This document shows positions 45,772-55,639 of a DNA stretch of 64,000 nucleotides, one piece after another (position 1 is the first letter of the stretch; each line of letters begins with the position of its first letter). Origin of the DNA: Diplonema japonicum. Lineage: Eukaryota > Euglenozoa > Diplonemea > Diplonemida > Diplonemidae. The translations under genes were made by a program, and so were the position numbers. Location of the stretch: the NCBI GenBank assembly GCA_964019335.1, contig OZ025756.1:160868-224867 (forward strand). The letters run 5' to 3'. The notes under the pieces are model-generated. The model was given only the letters and a program-made list of their open reading frames with translations, did not search any database and was not told where the DNA came from.

Positions 45772-47892
45772 TCAATCGCTCCCGCACTGGGACGTACTTT
45801 CGAGGACAACAGTAGATGTGAAGTCTGGTGTGCACGACACGATGTAGGTGTTGAAATCTGCGGCGATGTCCTTTCTGGTGTTCTCGATCTTCTTGAGATG
45901 CATGCAATCAAGGACTACGCTGGTGCTCATGGAGCCGTACATGCAGAAGAAGTCACCCTTCGTTGCGTCTGCGCACAGCGAAGAGCTGAGGTCCACACAG
46001 CGACCAACCACTGCGACGTACCTCTGCTTATTGCCCCCAACAGTCCCGTAATTAACTACACCGCTTGCCAGCCCTATATGTGTCTTGTCTCCTGTGATCC
46101 CTTTTGCCACTGTTTTTTGCAGCATCCCCGCGAAGGCGAATGCGTTTTCTACGTGTGTTGCGTTCGCTTTCGACGTGTTCCACGCAACAGCCACTCTGCA
46201 CCCTTGCAGGGACAACACCACTCCCTGCGACCTGTCAGTGCATATCAGCACTTTTGCCAGCAAGTCGTTCAGCGATCCAGCAACATAAGCTTCGTAGGCC
46301 ACACGTAGATCCACATGCGCCACGCTCCCAATTCCCTGCATCAGGGTGTCCCTGTTCAGCGTCACGCTCACTGTGCTCTCTGGTGTTTCAAAGTTGACTA
46401 ACACCCTGTTCGTCCTGTCGCGCTTGAGCTGCTTCTCTACGTATAACTTTCTTCCTTGCAGCACCTGGGATAACAATAAGAATGGGTAAAGAGGCCCACC
46501 CACGCCCTTCAGTTCTGTTTTCCCCATCGAAATGGTCCGCACAGAGTCAAGGGAACCAACAGCCTCCATCACCTCAGGAGTGACAGCAACAGCCCCACCC
46601 ACACAAGCCCCTTCCATCCGAGCCGCCTTGTTCACAGTGCTCCCAAAGTAGTCGTACCTCCCTGTCAGGTTGTTCAGCTGTGCATCCACCTCACCACAGT
46701 GAACACCCACACGAACCCTGAGACCACACCAAGGGCCGTCTATGTCGTAAGCACAGTGACCGAGTGCCAGAAGCTTCTCAGGCCACACACTCTTCAGAAG
46801 CCTCTCCTGAACAGACAGACCGAACCACACCGCATCAGAAGTACTCTCGAAGGCCACCATGAAAGCATCCCCAATGGTCTTCACCTCGTACCCATTGTGC
46901 TCAGCGATGCAGTCCCGTATTACCTTGTTGTGAACCTGAAGTCCCTCCTTCATCCCTTCTGGACATGCCTCCCATGTTGCCGTCGATCCTTGGATGTCGG
47001 TGAAGACAAGGGTTGCTTGTCTTGTCGTCAATCCCGGTGCTGGTACCTCTCTGGGTGTGCGCACTTCGCTGTGGAGCTCGTGGAAGAGTGCATCGGGGAG
47101 GTAGGGGCGGTATATCTCAAGGTTGGTGAGAATTCTGCTGAAGGCATCGTAAAGGGGAGGGGGGAGGGAGGCGGTTGAGATGATGGCCTCGGCTGCTTCA
47201 AGGTCGAAGCGGGAGAGGGAGGTCGCAATATGCTGTGCTGCGTCGATAGCTTGGTTCATCTTCTCGTGCTCCTTTTGAAGGTCGTGGGCGAAGCCTCGGG
47301 TGAAGTAGAAGTCGAGGAGGAAAATAGAAGCAACGCTTCCGTAGTTGCTGACAGCAGAGAGGACGGGACTGGCACAGGGGGGCTTGGGGCAGTCCGTGAC
47401 CTCGCGCCGCTCACTGTATGAAGGGAGGGGGGAGAAGTCGTAGAGGCCGAACCGGAAAGCCGACTCAATGCTTGTGAGAAGGAGCCAAGTGAGCACCATA
47501 GCAATCAGGCAGCGTGTGGACCTGCTCCCAATCTGAAGGACCAAGCAGACATCGATGAGGATGACGAAGGCGACCCAGTACCTTGTGTTGTTCATTACAA
47601 CTGCTTGGTAGTCGTAAAGCAGGAGAACTACCCCAACTATGTACATTATCGCCTCCACGAAGCTGGGCACAATGGCTTTCGTGATCAACAGCTGCGTAAA
47701 CAGGGCGGCAGAGGCAACCAGCCCTAGTGTGACCTGCACGAGCTGCAGCGGTGAATCTGGGTCAACAGTGCTCAACGAGAAGCCGTACATCAATGATCCC
47801 ACTGCGCCGCTATAAAACAATATTTTCTTGCCGAATATTACTTTCTTGCAGTCTTCAGGTCGCACCACACGGCTGAACGCTGCACATCGCAT
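45772..47892 (-). CDS. Receptor-type adenylate cyclase, most diverged full-length copy (706 aa)
   Basis: Starts MRCAAFSRVVRPEDCKK. The catalytic residues are intact, with small changes (RYDYFGSTVNKAAR; GEVDAQLNNLTG instead of GDVSVQLNNLTG; patch LALGHCAYDIDGPWCG). It carries the linker variant LHSEVRTPREVPAPGL of the 15723 and 20253 copies, even though the rest of the gene is clearly older, which fits patchy gene conversion. The degenerate domain is very different (LSLQGCRVAVAWNTSKANAT, HIGLASGVVNYGTVGGNKQ, CVDLSSSLCADATKGDFFCM). The helix 5-6 loop has TDCPKPPC. No UUCC hairpin was found after the stop. Confidence 0.87.
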   Translation of the reverse strand: MRCAAFSRVVRPEDCKKVIFGKKILFYSGAVGSLMYGFSLSTVDPDSPLQLVQVTLGLVASAALFTQLLITKAIVPSFVEAIMYIVGVVLLLYDYQAVVMNNTRYWVAFVILIDVCLVLQIGSRSTRCLIAMVLTWLLLTSIESAFRFGLYDFSPLPSYSERREVTDCPKPPCASPVLSAVSNYGSVASIFLLDFYFTRGFAHDLQKEHEKMNQAIDAAQHIATSLSRFDLEAAEAIISTASLPPPLYDAFSRILTNLEIYRPYLPDALFHELHSEVRTPREVPAPGLTTRQATLVFTDIQGSTATWEACPEGMKEGLQVHNKVIRDCIAEHNGYEVKTIGDAFMVAFESTSDAVWFGLSVQERLLKSVWPEKLLALGHCAYDIDGPWCGLRVRVGVHCGEVDAQLNNLTGRYDYFGSTVNKAARMEGACVGGAVAVTPEVMEAVGSLDSVRTISMGKTELKGVGGPLYPFLLLSQVLQGRKLYVEKQLKRDRTNRVLVNFETPESTVSVTLNRDTLMQGIGSVAHVDLRVAYEAYVAGSLNDLLAKVLICTDRSQGVVLSLQGCRVAVAWNTSKANATHVENAFAFAGMLQKTVAKGITGDKTHIGLASGVVNYGTVGGNKQRYVAVVGRCVDLSSSLCADATKGDFFCMYGSMSTSVVLDCMHLKKIENTRKDIAADFNTYIVSCTPDFTSTVVLESTSQCGSD

Positions 47893-47947
47893 CAGACTGT
47901 GACCTATTTCCTATCCCTTTTTGGTGGTTTGTGTGTGTGTTTTTTTT

Positions 47948-47990
<43 letters not shown>

Positions 47991-48133
47991 AAGATGAAAA
48001 AGAACAACAGCAGAATATGAAATGGGAAGGCAGCAAAAAAAAGGGGGGGGGGGAGAAGAAGTTTCTGTGGGAAGGCATCATACTCCAAAGAAGACCCTTT
48101 CTTTGCTGTGCAATAGATCAAAAATGTTTTTCA

Positions 48134-48175
<42 letters not shown>

Positions 48176-48300
48176 GGGGGGGGGGGGTTCCAAGAAAAAA
48201 AGGTTAATTTATGCTCCTTGTAGAATGAAAACAAAAAGAAAAACCAAATTCCTGAAACTGTTGATACAAGTCCTCTGAAAAGAAAAAGGGAAAAAGATAA
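47893..48300. other. Low-complexity spacer with GT microsatellite
   Basis: A T-run of about 38 (47951-47988), G-runs near 48043 and 48172-48187, and (GT)n at 48137-48172. No gene. Confidence 0.6.
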
Positions 48301-48493
48301 ACTCAAATTATCATGCAAACTCCTAAAGCGAAAGCCGCATGCCCTAAAAAGGGGGTATGGTCAGTACTAGGTATCTCTCAGTTTCGATCTAATCTTGCGA
48401 CTCTTCCAAGTGCTGATCTCTTCAGGCAAGTAGCACCCTTCATTGGCTCCCACTAGCGTCCCAGCAGGTATGGAGAGTACTTTTCCCGACCAC
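48301..48493. repeat. Dispersed ~170-bp repeat, copy 2
   Basis: Near-identical to 3320-3492, with an extra CACTAGCGTCCCAGCAGGTA near the right end. Copy F of the other dispersed repeat follows within ten bases. Confidence 0.7.
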
Positions 48494-48502
48494 GATAAAT
48501 AA

Positions 48503-48775
48503 GAGATAAAGGAGGCCAGTGTTGGTGGCACCCTGCACAAGAACTGTCTACTTCATTACAGGCGTACCTGAGCTTCTTCTGCGTTCCGCATCGTGTCCTT
48601 AATGTGTGCATTCTTATATTTCCATGTTATCTCACCACCAAAAGGATAACCACAATCAACACATCTAGTGTTTGACCCCTTCTGTCGTGGTGGTGCCTTT
48701 GGCCCAAGTGGATGGCCCTCGAAGTGGCTGTGAAATTTCCTGTACCCAGGTGGGCCTGTCTAGGAGGCCGAGGTA
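48503..48775. repeat. Dispersed repeat, copy F with extra flank
   Basis: A shortened and diverged copy (core to about 48645). Beyond the usual CACCACCAAA end it continues, on the minus strand, as translatable sequence with a CVDCG zinc-ribbon-like pair (GPKAPPRQKGSNTRCVDCGY). This suggests the repeat is the 3' part of a larger protein-coding mobile element. Confidence 0.55.
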
Positions 48776-49713
48776 GCTAGTCAAAAAAGGGGGTAAGAAA
48801 TCAGTAAAATAGTTCTCTGCTCACGTTTCCAACATGAACTTTTTTTTTTTTAAAAAATAAACCTCTTTTTTTTTAGGCTGGCCAGACCATTCTCTCTTCT
48901 TTCTTTTTCCCTCCTCCCAGCCAGGGGGGTGGGTGGGGGAAAGGGAAAACAGAAATCAAAGAGTCAAAAAAAAAGAAGAACACAAGCAAATCATAGCTTG
49001 CTAGTTTTTAACGGGTGCTCTCTCACCTTTTGGACAACTAGACCACAAATTATAAGCTTTTTTTTTCGCGATAATAGCAGTAAAAAAGAAAAAAAGGAGA
49101 GAGAGAAAGAAAACCATAATGAACAGAACTAAAAAAAGGGGGGGGTTAAAAAAAGACAACAAAAACTCCTTAAAAAGAACCACACCCCCCCCAAAAAAAA
49201 GGAAGAAAAGAAAAAAAGAAAGAAAAAACCGACATTGCTGGCATGATCTGGTGAGGGTTTCGCGAGAGAGAGAGAAAAAAAAAAAGAAGACTGGGCTTAA
49301 ATGGCCCAACCCGCTTTGGGTGTTTGCGCCTTTCAGGCATTTTATGAATGCTAATCTGGCTGTAAAACAGGAAATGAAAGTGGTGTTCGGATTAAAAAGA
49401 AAAAAAGAAGTTACGTCCCTAGCAGCGAGAAGGAGGAGCCAAGGGCCCTTCAAGTACACGGGGTAGCATCAGAAAACTGAAGAATTTTTTGTAAGACTGC
49501 CCGCATTGCTGAGTACAAGAGAATCGAGGGTCAAAGGTTAGAGCTAGGCTTTTGCGCCCTCCCAACGCGGAGCGCGATAACAAAAACACCGCCAAGAATA
49601 TGGTTCAGTATTTTACCATCGAGGGCTTCAATAGCAGCGCGAACCACGTGGGTCATGATAAAGTTGAGGGAAACGAGCCTCCCTGGAAAGGGAGGTGTAT
49701 TCTCTTCTTCTTT
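48776..49713. other. Gene-free spacer
   Basis: A- and T-rich tracts with purine stretches at 49080-49300. The sequence from 49420 to 49713 is less repetitive, but I recognise no gene in it. Confidence 0.45.
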
Positions 49714-52254
49714 TTAAAAATACTTCAAAACATGGAACTCAACGCACTCGTTCTCGATGCAGACCTCGGCATCGATGAACTGCTTCATTTCATTCAGCGT
49801 TGCGTCGGGGACCACCTTGAGAAGAAGGGCAGCCGTGCCCCATTGTTCCTTCATGAGGGAAGACGCGACGCTATTCCAGTTAGCGTAGAGAGAGGTTTTG
49901 CTCACCTGTTCCACTTGGTACATCCACTCTTGGGTGATGACTGCTTGTGTTTCTTCCCCAAGATGGTAAAGCAGTTGTTTAGAATGCCGAAGTCGTGGGT
50001 ACTCTGCAAAGCAGACAACCGGGCACTCATAATGCACCCCTGCGGACTCATGAATAGACTCATCAAGAAGGCAGCCTGTTTCGAGCACCTCTTTGGCGAT
50101 CCTCTCTATTCCTTGGCACCACTGGAAGACGCGTGATATCAACGAGAACCTCTTCATCCCAGAGCATCCCATGTTCCCTACGTACGTCTCGCCGCATGCC
50201 ACACCGCAGGTGACTTGAGCCGACTGTGTCGCTTGGGAAATAGCAAGCGTTCGTATGTATCCCCGCACAGTAGTGCAGGCAGTGACCCTGTGGGTGGGGA
50301 CAGAGAGAGACGCGTTGAAAGAAGCCACCAACCTGTCTCCTGAGAACACTTCCGACATGCCCTTCCGCTCTGCCACACATGCTATAAGGTGCTGGATCAC
50401 TTCGCCGTGATATCTCTGGATATCAACAAGCCCCTTGGCATCCAGTGTTTTGTGGAAGTCGCGTATGTTGAATGCCACAAAGGTGACCATCCTCTTGCGC
50501 AGCTCCATGTCCCCCGTTGGGCACACAGGCTCCATCACGGTGCTGTCGCAGTGACGGGAAACCACCTCCAGCGATGACGAAGTCTGCTTCGCGATGGAGT
50601 CCTCTGTCAAGATGCCCGTGAACTCGTCGTCTCGTATACCATCATCGTCGCGCACGAGAACAGACTGCGGCATGTACTCTCTATACGCAATGAGGTTCTG
50701 CACCATGACGCCAAAGGCGAGCTGCATGCGGTGGATTTCTGTAAGCCGGGAGTCTGTTTTTCTGCTAGAGCTTTCGAGCTGCATGTGCGACACGGCAGTC
50801 ATCTCGCTCTCAAGCATCCTGAGCGGCCCCACCATGATGTGCACGATGATGGCAGTTATGCCAACGGAGACAAGTACGATCGACGATACGGCGAAGAGGG
50901 AACTCTCGAACGCTGTGCTGCGGTCGTCCCTCGCGGTGGCAAGTGTGGCTCGCATGAGCTTTGACGTGTTCCGCAGCACAGCCTCGACGTCGCCTGAGAT
51001 GGACTCACGAGGGACAATGAGGTTGAAGTACCATATCGTTGTGCCACTGCGTTTGACAGGCACGCTCATCGTGATGTAGTCCTCGCCAGCAACAGTAAGG
51101 TGCAGGACTTGGTTAGTCGCCGAGTCGTTCCACACCCCGCCCTTGGTCAACTCCATGTGGTGCGCACGAATCACAGTGTGATCATACTCATATATCTGAA
51201 TGGGGCGGGTGGTGAGGCTTATCTCCCCGACAACATCCCCCACGTTAGTCCCGATCAGTGTTGACACCTCACCTGTCCACGGGTTATTTTCCAAACAATA
51301 GAAAATTGACGCATCGGGCAAAGAGTCGTTCATCTGCTGGATGGACGCGGTAAGCTGGCGCAGCCGAATGCCAACGAGTACGATTCCCAAATTGTGACTA
51401 GGTGGCGGCATCAGCGCACTCGTTAGTCTTACATAGGAAAATATAGTAACGTGTCCAACAGTGGGCACCGCAGGGCTGGACCTGACTACGTTGGGGAGTG
51501 CTGCCTCTGCGTGGTTAAGAACTTCGCCTACCCCACCGGAAAGAAAGAGGGCTTCAGAAAGCAGGCAGACACCGTCTTCAATGGTGACAAGCGGGGCCAA
51601 CTCAGGCATGAAGAAACATTGTGCATGTCGGTCGATGGTGACAGATTCGGGTACGATGCGCCCGAACCCAAACCGCGACGGCACCCCGCCGTGGTACTGG
51701 CCTGTCTCGTTTAGCGTCTCTGCCATGTAGTAGATACGATCAAAGTCCTGGCCCTCCGTCATAACCACAGTAACGCCACCCCACTGGCCATCGCCCTCTG
51801 GCAATGGTCCGTGGCCTTGTTGGACGGCCTCCGGTGCTGTATTGGCCAGCTTTAGAGCATAAATAGAAATCCCGAGATCCTGCGAAGTGCGGAGCTTTGC
51901 GAACAGCGTCTTCTTGAAGACTTCACGAACGATACGGGGGTTGGTCGCATCCCCTATGCTGTAAGACCGCAGCATGTTCACCATCTCCATCACGTGAGTG
52001 TTGACGGTGTCGAGGTAACCGCTCAGCTCGCACTCTAGCTTGCCAATGATTTCCATCATCAGCATGCTCACAAGCTTCTCAGATGCCGCGGCGCTGCCAC
52101 GCATGCACACGTCCACCGTGTCCACTGTTGACCCCTCCATGTCCTTCAGCGATTCCTCCCAGCTGTGTATCAAGATGTTCGTCACCAACGCGCACGACGC
52201 TGCTATCGTCACCCCACACACCAAAATCAGCAGCGTCCGCACTGAAACCTTCAT
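49714..52254 (-). CDS. Two-pass membrane receptor with degenerate cyclase domain (846 aa)
   Basis: N-terminal helix (VRTLLILVCGVTIAASCALV), an extracellular region of about 480 residues in the place of a Cache-type sensor (YFNLIVPRESISGDV just before the membrane), a second helix (SSLFAVSSIVLVSVGITAII), a short HAMP-like stretch, then YREYMPQSVL, the same linker ending as in the cyclase array. The cytoplasmic domain is cyclase-like but lacks the first metal Asp (VTFVAFNIRDFH) and the adenine-selecting residues; FSGDRLVASFNAS keeps the Gly-Asp. The tail (QEWMYQVEQV...LLLKVVPDATLNEM) resembles that of the 29463 gene. MKVSVRTLL is chosen as start since upstream residues do not look like protein. 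Probably a sensor without cyclase activity. Confidence 0.8.
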   Translation of the reverse strand: MKVSVRTLLILVCGVTIAASCALVTNILIHSWEESLKDMEGSTVDTVDVCMRGSAAASEKLVSMLMMEIIGKLECELSGYLDTVNTHVMEMVNMLRSYSIGDATNPRIVREVFKKTLFAKLRTSQDLGISIYALKLANTAPEAVQQGHGPLPEGDGQWGGVTVVMTEGQDFDRIYYMAETLNETGQYHGGVPSRFGFGRIVPESVTIDRHAQCFFMPELAPLVTIEDGVCLLSEALFLSGGVGEVLNHAEAALPNVVRSSPAVPTVGHVTIFSYVRLTSALMPPPSHNLGIVLVGIRLRQLTASIQQMNDSLPDASIFYCLENNPWTGEVSTLIGTNVGDVVGEISLTTRPIQIYEYDHTVIRAHHMELTKGGVWNDSATNQVLHLTVAGEDYITMSVPVKRSGTTIWYFNLIVPRESISGDVEAVLRNTSKLMRATLATARDDRSTAFESSLFAVSSIVLVSVGITAIIVHIMVGPLRMLESEMTAVSHMQLESSSRKTDSRLTEIHRMQLAFGVMVQNLIAYREYMPQSVLVRDDDGIRDDEFTGILTEDSIAKQTSSSLEVVSRHCDSTVMEPVCPTGDMELRKRMVTFVAFNIRDFHKTLDAKGLVDIQRYHGEVIQHLIACVAERKGMSEVFSGDRLVASFNASLSVPTHRVTACTTVRGYIRTLAISQATQSAQVTCGVACGETYVGNMGCSGMKRFSLISRVFQWCQGIERIAKEVLETGCLLDESIHESAGVHYECPVVCFAEYPRLRHSKQLLYHLGEETQAVITQEWMYQVEQVSKTSLYANWNSVASSLMKEQWGTAALLLKVVPDATLNEMKQFIDAEVCIENECVEFHVLKYF

Positions 52255-53156
52255 CACTCTCCTGTGGTAGTGCAGGTGGTACGAATACAAAAATAAAAAG
52301 AAGGAAAGATGGCGCAAGGTGTAACGGGTCAACCGGCTGCTCGACTTCGGAGCAGCGCAGGAAAGCAGCTCTATGACAGCAGAGAGACGCCAACTGATAG
52401 CTGCCATGTGAAGGTATGTCACTACTAGGGGTGGGGGGTGGAGGGTCGTCCAAAGGTGATCAGCTGGAAACACAGGCAGAGCATTGCCAAGTGAATTGTG
52501 GGTTGCCCATCCTTCTTGCTTGATCAGATTTTATGTGTTCTCTTTTTTTTTCCTTCTATGTCTCGCACACTCATTCTTTCTACCCTCCAACTACCTTCTA
52601 TAACTACACATGCCTCGCTCATCCACGAAAGAGGTCGATCACATCCTGCCGTATCCTGAATAGAATTCTTTTGAATTTTTTAGTGGAAAGGAAAAAAAGA
52701 AAGAAGGGTGGAGAGGAGGGAAAAGAAGGGAGGGAGGGGACTTCGTGGAGGTGAAAGGAAAAGGGGAAGAGAGGAGAGGGGAGGAATCTGGTCATTGTAT
52801 TTCTCTTATAATATACCTTCTTCTTTGCCCACCCTTCATTTCCCCCTTTCTCTGCTGTGTTTTATTTTTTATTGTTTTTTCTTCTTCTTTTAAAATATTC
52901 AAATGCCTCCAGGATGGTCATAACGATGGAGCGCTGCTTTTTTTTTTTTTTTTTTTTTTTTTTTTTCTTTTTCTTTTTTTTTCTTTTTGTCATCTCTCTC
53001 ACTTGAACTCTCTTTCACTTCCCCCTTTTTTTATTTGTTTCATTTGGTTTACACTCGAAAAAAAAAAAAAAAAAAAAAAAAAAAGAAGGAAAAAAAAAAG
53101 AACGAAGGAAAAAAGAAGAAAAAAGAAGGGGGGGGAAAGAGGAACAAAAAAAAATC
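52255..53156. other. Gene-free spacer with T- and A-runs
   Basis: Purine-rich 52680-52790, a T-run of about 38 at 52939-52980, an A-run at 53059-53084. No gene recognised. Confidence 0.5.
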
Positions 53157-54755
53157 TCAAAGAAACTCGACAATGTTGGCAAGAGCCTCAGGGGCCTCCT
53201 TGGAGATCCTGCCAAGGGCGGAGGACCTGCGTGCAGACATGCAGACAGCCATCCTTCTTCTGTACCACAGGGCGTTACTGCCGACAGGGAGGACATCGGC
53301 GACACGTACCCCTGCAAGGGGCATGGGGGACTGGAAGTCAATCATGATGGGCTCAAGCTGGGTAACGGGGACAGCGTGGTTCATGGTGATGTTGATGGAG
53401 GCCTGTGGGCGGTCAGCGTTGATGGTCCCGATGTTCCACACGAGGTGCGATCCGGTGTTCTCACACTCGTCAGCCTCCTCAACGACAGGGTCCGCCACAG
53501 CAGGCAGTGTGATGACGGCGTTGACGTACGTTCTGCTCTCGTCGTTGAGCTCGTACTGCACAAGGATGTTCTCGTCGTCACCCCAGATGGACACCGTCAG
53601 CGGGACATCCAGCGAACCACCGCCCGCCTTCACACCCCACTTCAAGATCTGCATAGGCTGCCCAGCAGGGAACGCTGCCTTGTTGTCCGGCTTTGACCTC
53701 AACAAGCACGTTGGGCCGTCGAAGGTCTTGGCATCCAGCTTTGGGTGTGGGCGGAAGTCGAACGTCCTCTTCTGCAGCGTCTTCCTGTCGAACTGCACCT
53801 CGAAGTACCCATACTCGGGCGACGGCACCGTCAGGGACAAGGAACCCTTCACCTTCGGTGCTTCCACCACGTTCCCTTCCGAGTCGTAGCCGACTGTGAT
53901 CTGCTCCTTCACCACCACTACTGCCTCTGCAGTGTCCGATACACCACCCTTGCGCCTCGCAACTGCGGACACGGGGGCTCCTGGTGCGGCTGCTCCTGCT
54001 GCTGCCTTCACGCCGTCCTCTGCAAGGACTGCCGCTGCGGTGTCCCTCTTCTTCTTGACACCCATCTTCATCCCTGTTCCTGTCTTCCTCACGGGTGCTG
54101 CAGCAGTTGGGGCAACAGGCGCCGCCACCTCCTCGTGTGTCGGGGAGACGATTTCCGGTTCGCCCATGTCCTGAGGCGCGTCGTACACCTCTTCGTTGTC
54201 CGTCTTCAGCTTGTTGATCCTCTTGGCCTCCTGCCTGGCCTTAGCCTTCGCGTCCTTCACCTTCTTGATCTCGATCTCCTTCGCGTGATCCTCCTCCTGC
54301 GACTTCATCGAGAGTGCCGTGTGCACGCCCTCCACAGTGACGTGGTTCCTGTACCCGATCGAGAGCAACTCGTCCATCGCAAACATGATCTCGTACGCTA
54401 CGCTGCTGACCTCGACCTCGGTCCGCGCTGAGCCTGCACCCAGATCCTGCGAGGGGGGCACAAGGTCGTTCATCACCCTTCCGAGCATACGCAGGGTGTC
54501 CAAGTCATCAACAATGTTACTGCCTTTGTTCGTCACAACCGTCAGCAGCATGCCCTCGAAGGGCTGGTACAGATAACGCACGCTCTCTGTCTCGATGAAC
54601 GTGTGCTGCGATCCCGAACTCATCAGCCTTGGGAGCGCTGCCAGAAGCCCCTCGATTCTGATACGTGACATCTCCACGTACTGCCTTGCGAGGATCACCT
54701 TCGGTGACTTGTTCGCCGTCGCATTTGTAAGCACTGCTGCTGCAAGGACCACCAT
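53157..54755 (-). CDS. Coatomer subunit delta (delta-COP, 532 aa)
   Basis: Part of the F-subcomplex of the COPI coat that drives Golgi-to-ER vesicle transport. The N-terminal longin domain (MVVLAAAVLTNATANKSPKV, RQYVEMSRIRIEGLLAALPRL, YLYQPFEGMLLTVVTNKGSN) is followed by a charged helical linker (KEIEIKKVKDAKAKARQEAK) and a C-terminal mu-homology domain (KGSLSLTVPSPEYGYFEVQF, FRPHPKLDAKTF, PLTVSIWGDDENILVQYELN, VWNIGTINADRP). Length is close to that of other delta-COPs. The start follows CCAAAGAAA on the coding strand. The last ~40 residues, after LPVGSNALWY, look less conserved, but no frameshift is evident. A housekeeping gene, single in the window. Confidence 0.92.
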   Translation of the reverse strand: MVVLAAAVLTNATANKSPKVILARQYVEMSRIRIEGLLAALPRLMSSGSQHTFIETESVRYLYQPFEGMLLTVVTNKGSNIVDDLDTLRMLGRVMNDLVPPSQDLGAGSARTEVEVSSVAYEIMFAMDELLSIGYRNHVTVEGVHTALSMKSQEEDHAKEIEIKKVKDAKAKARQEAKRINKLKTDNEEVYDAPQDMGEPEIVSPTHEEVAAPVAPTAAAPVRKTGTGMKMGVKKKRDTAAAVLAEDGVKAAAGAAAPGAPVSAVARRKGGVSDTAEAVVVVKEQITVGYDSEGNVVEAPKVKGSLSLTVPSPEYGYFEVQFDRKTLQKRTFDFRPHPKLDAKTFDGPTCLLRSKPDNKAAFPAGQPMQILKWGVKAGGGSLDVPLTVSIWGDDENILVQYELNDESRTYVNAVITLPAVADPVVEEADECENTGSHLVWNIGTINADRPQASINITMNHAVPVTQLEPIMIDFQSPMPLAGVRVADVLPVGSNALWYRRRMAVCMSARRSSALGRISKEAPEALANIVEFL

Positions 54756-55206
54756 TTTCTTTGGTTCCCGTTCCTATAGGTGTTGTGTTAGGGGTGGTAA
54801 TAAGATGGTTATAAAAAGCTAGTACTGGTAAAGGGAAGGGGGAAGGTTTCAATAAAAAAAGGAAAGGGGGGAAAGGTTTTTCATCAGTTAATCCAAATCA
54901 GTACTGCAGTAGGAGTGGCGTGTTGGTTGCGCGACAGCTCTTCTTGCACAAGGGAAGGGAATACGAATGTAAATATGGTAGTGCTCTGAAAAAGAAAGTG
55001 CCAGGAAGGTTTCCTTCAGTTGCACCTGTTGGTGACTGTCTTTGTCTTTGGAGCCACTTAAAAGGGAAAACAATAAATCAAGTCAGGCAAAGGTGTAGGC
55101 AGCGATTACATAGTCCACGTGCTTTTTTCCCCCCTAACCCCTTCCTTTACTCCCTCCCTACCCGAGGCTAGGGAGGGAGAAAAGGAAAGGAGAGGGCTTG
55201 GCCAGC

Positions 55207-55242
<36 letters not shown>

Positions 55243-55365
55243 TTTATTTTAAAAAAAAGTAAAAGTAAAATAAAAAGGCTGTGGGTAAAAAAAAGTAGAG
55301 TAAAAAAAAAAAAAAAAAAAAAAAAAAGGTTTTTCCGAAGTGAAGGCACGACACGACAAATAATA
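54756..55365. other. Gene-free spacer
   Basis: Ordinary sequence to 55200, then A-runs of about 32 (55207-55238) and 28 (55300-55327). No gene. Confidence 0.5.
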
Positions 55366-55552
55366 TATGAGTTAAAGGAGGCCGGTGTTGGCGGCGCCCT
55401 GCACAAGAACTGTCTACTTGATTACAGGGGGTGCGCCGCGGCCGAGTTGTAGCTTCTTCTGCGTTCCGCGTTGTGTCCTTAATGCGTGCGGTGTACAGCT
55501 CAACCCCAGCCGGTGCGTCCCAGGTAACCAAGATTCTGCACTCGTGCAACAA
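55366..55552. repeat. Dispersed repeat, copy G
   Basis: Keeps the left ~187 bases of copy A and stops at CTCGTGCA. A few CpG sites have changed to TpG or CpA. Confidence 0.75.
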
Positions 55553-55639
55553 GCTTGTACATACAACAGAATAAATGGGAAGCTCGCTCGGTCTGTGTTG
55601 CGGGTTGCCTTTGTAAAAAGGCATAGAGGTGGGTCAGAG

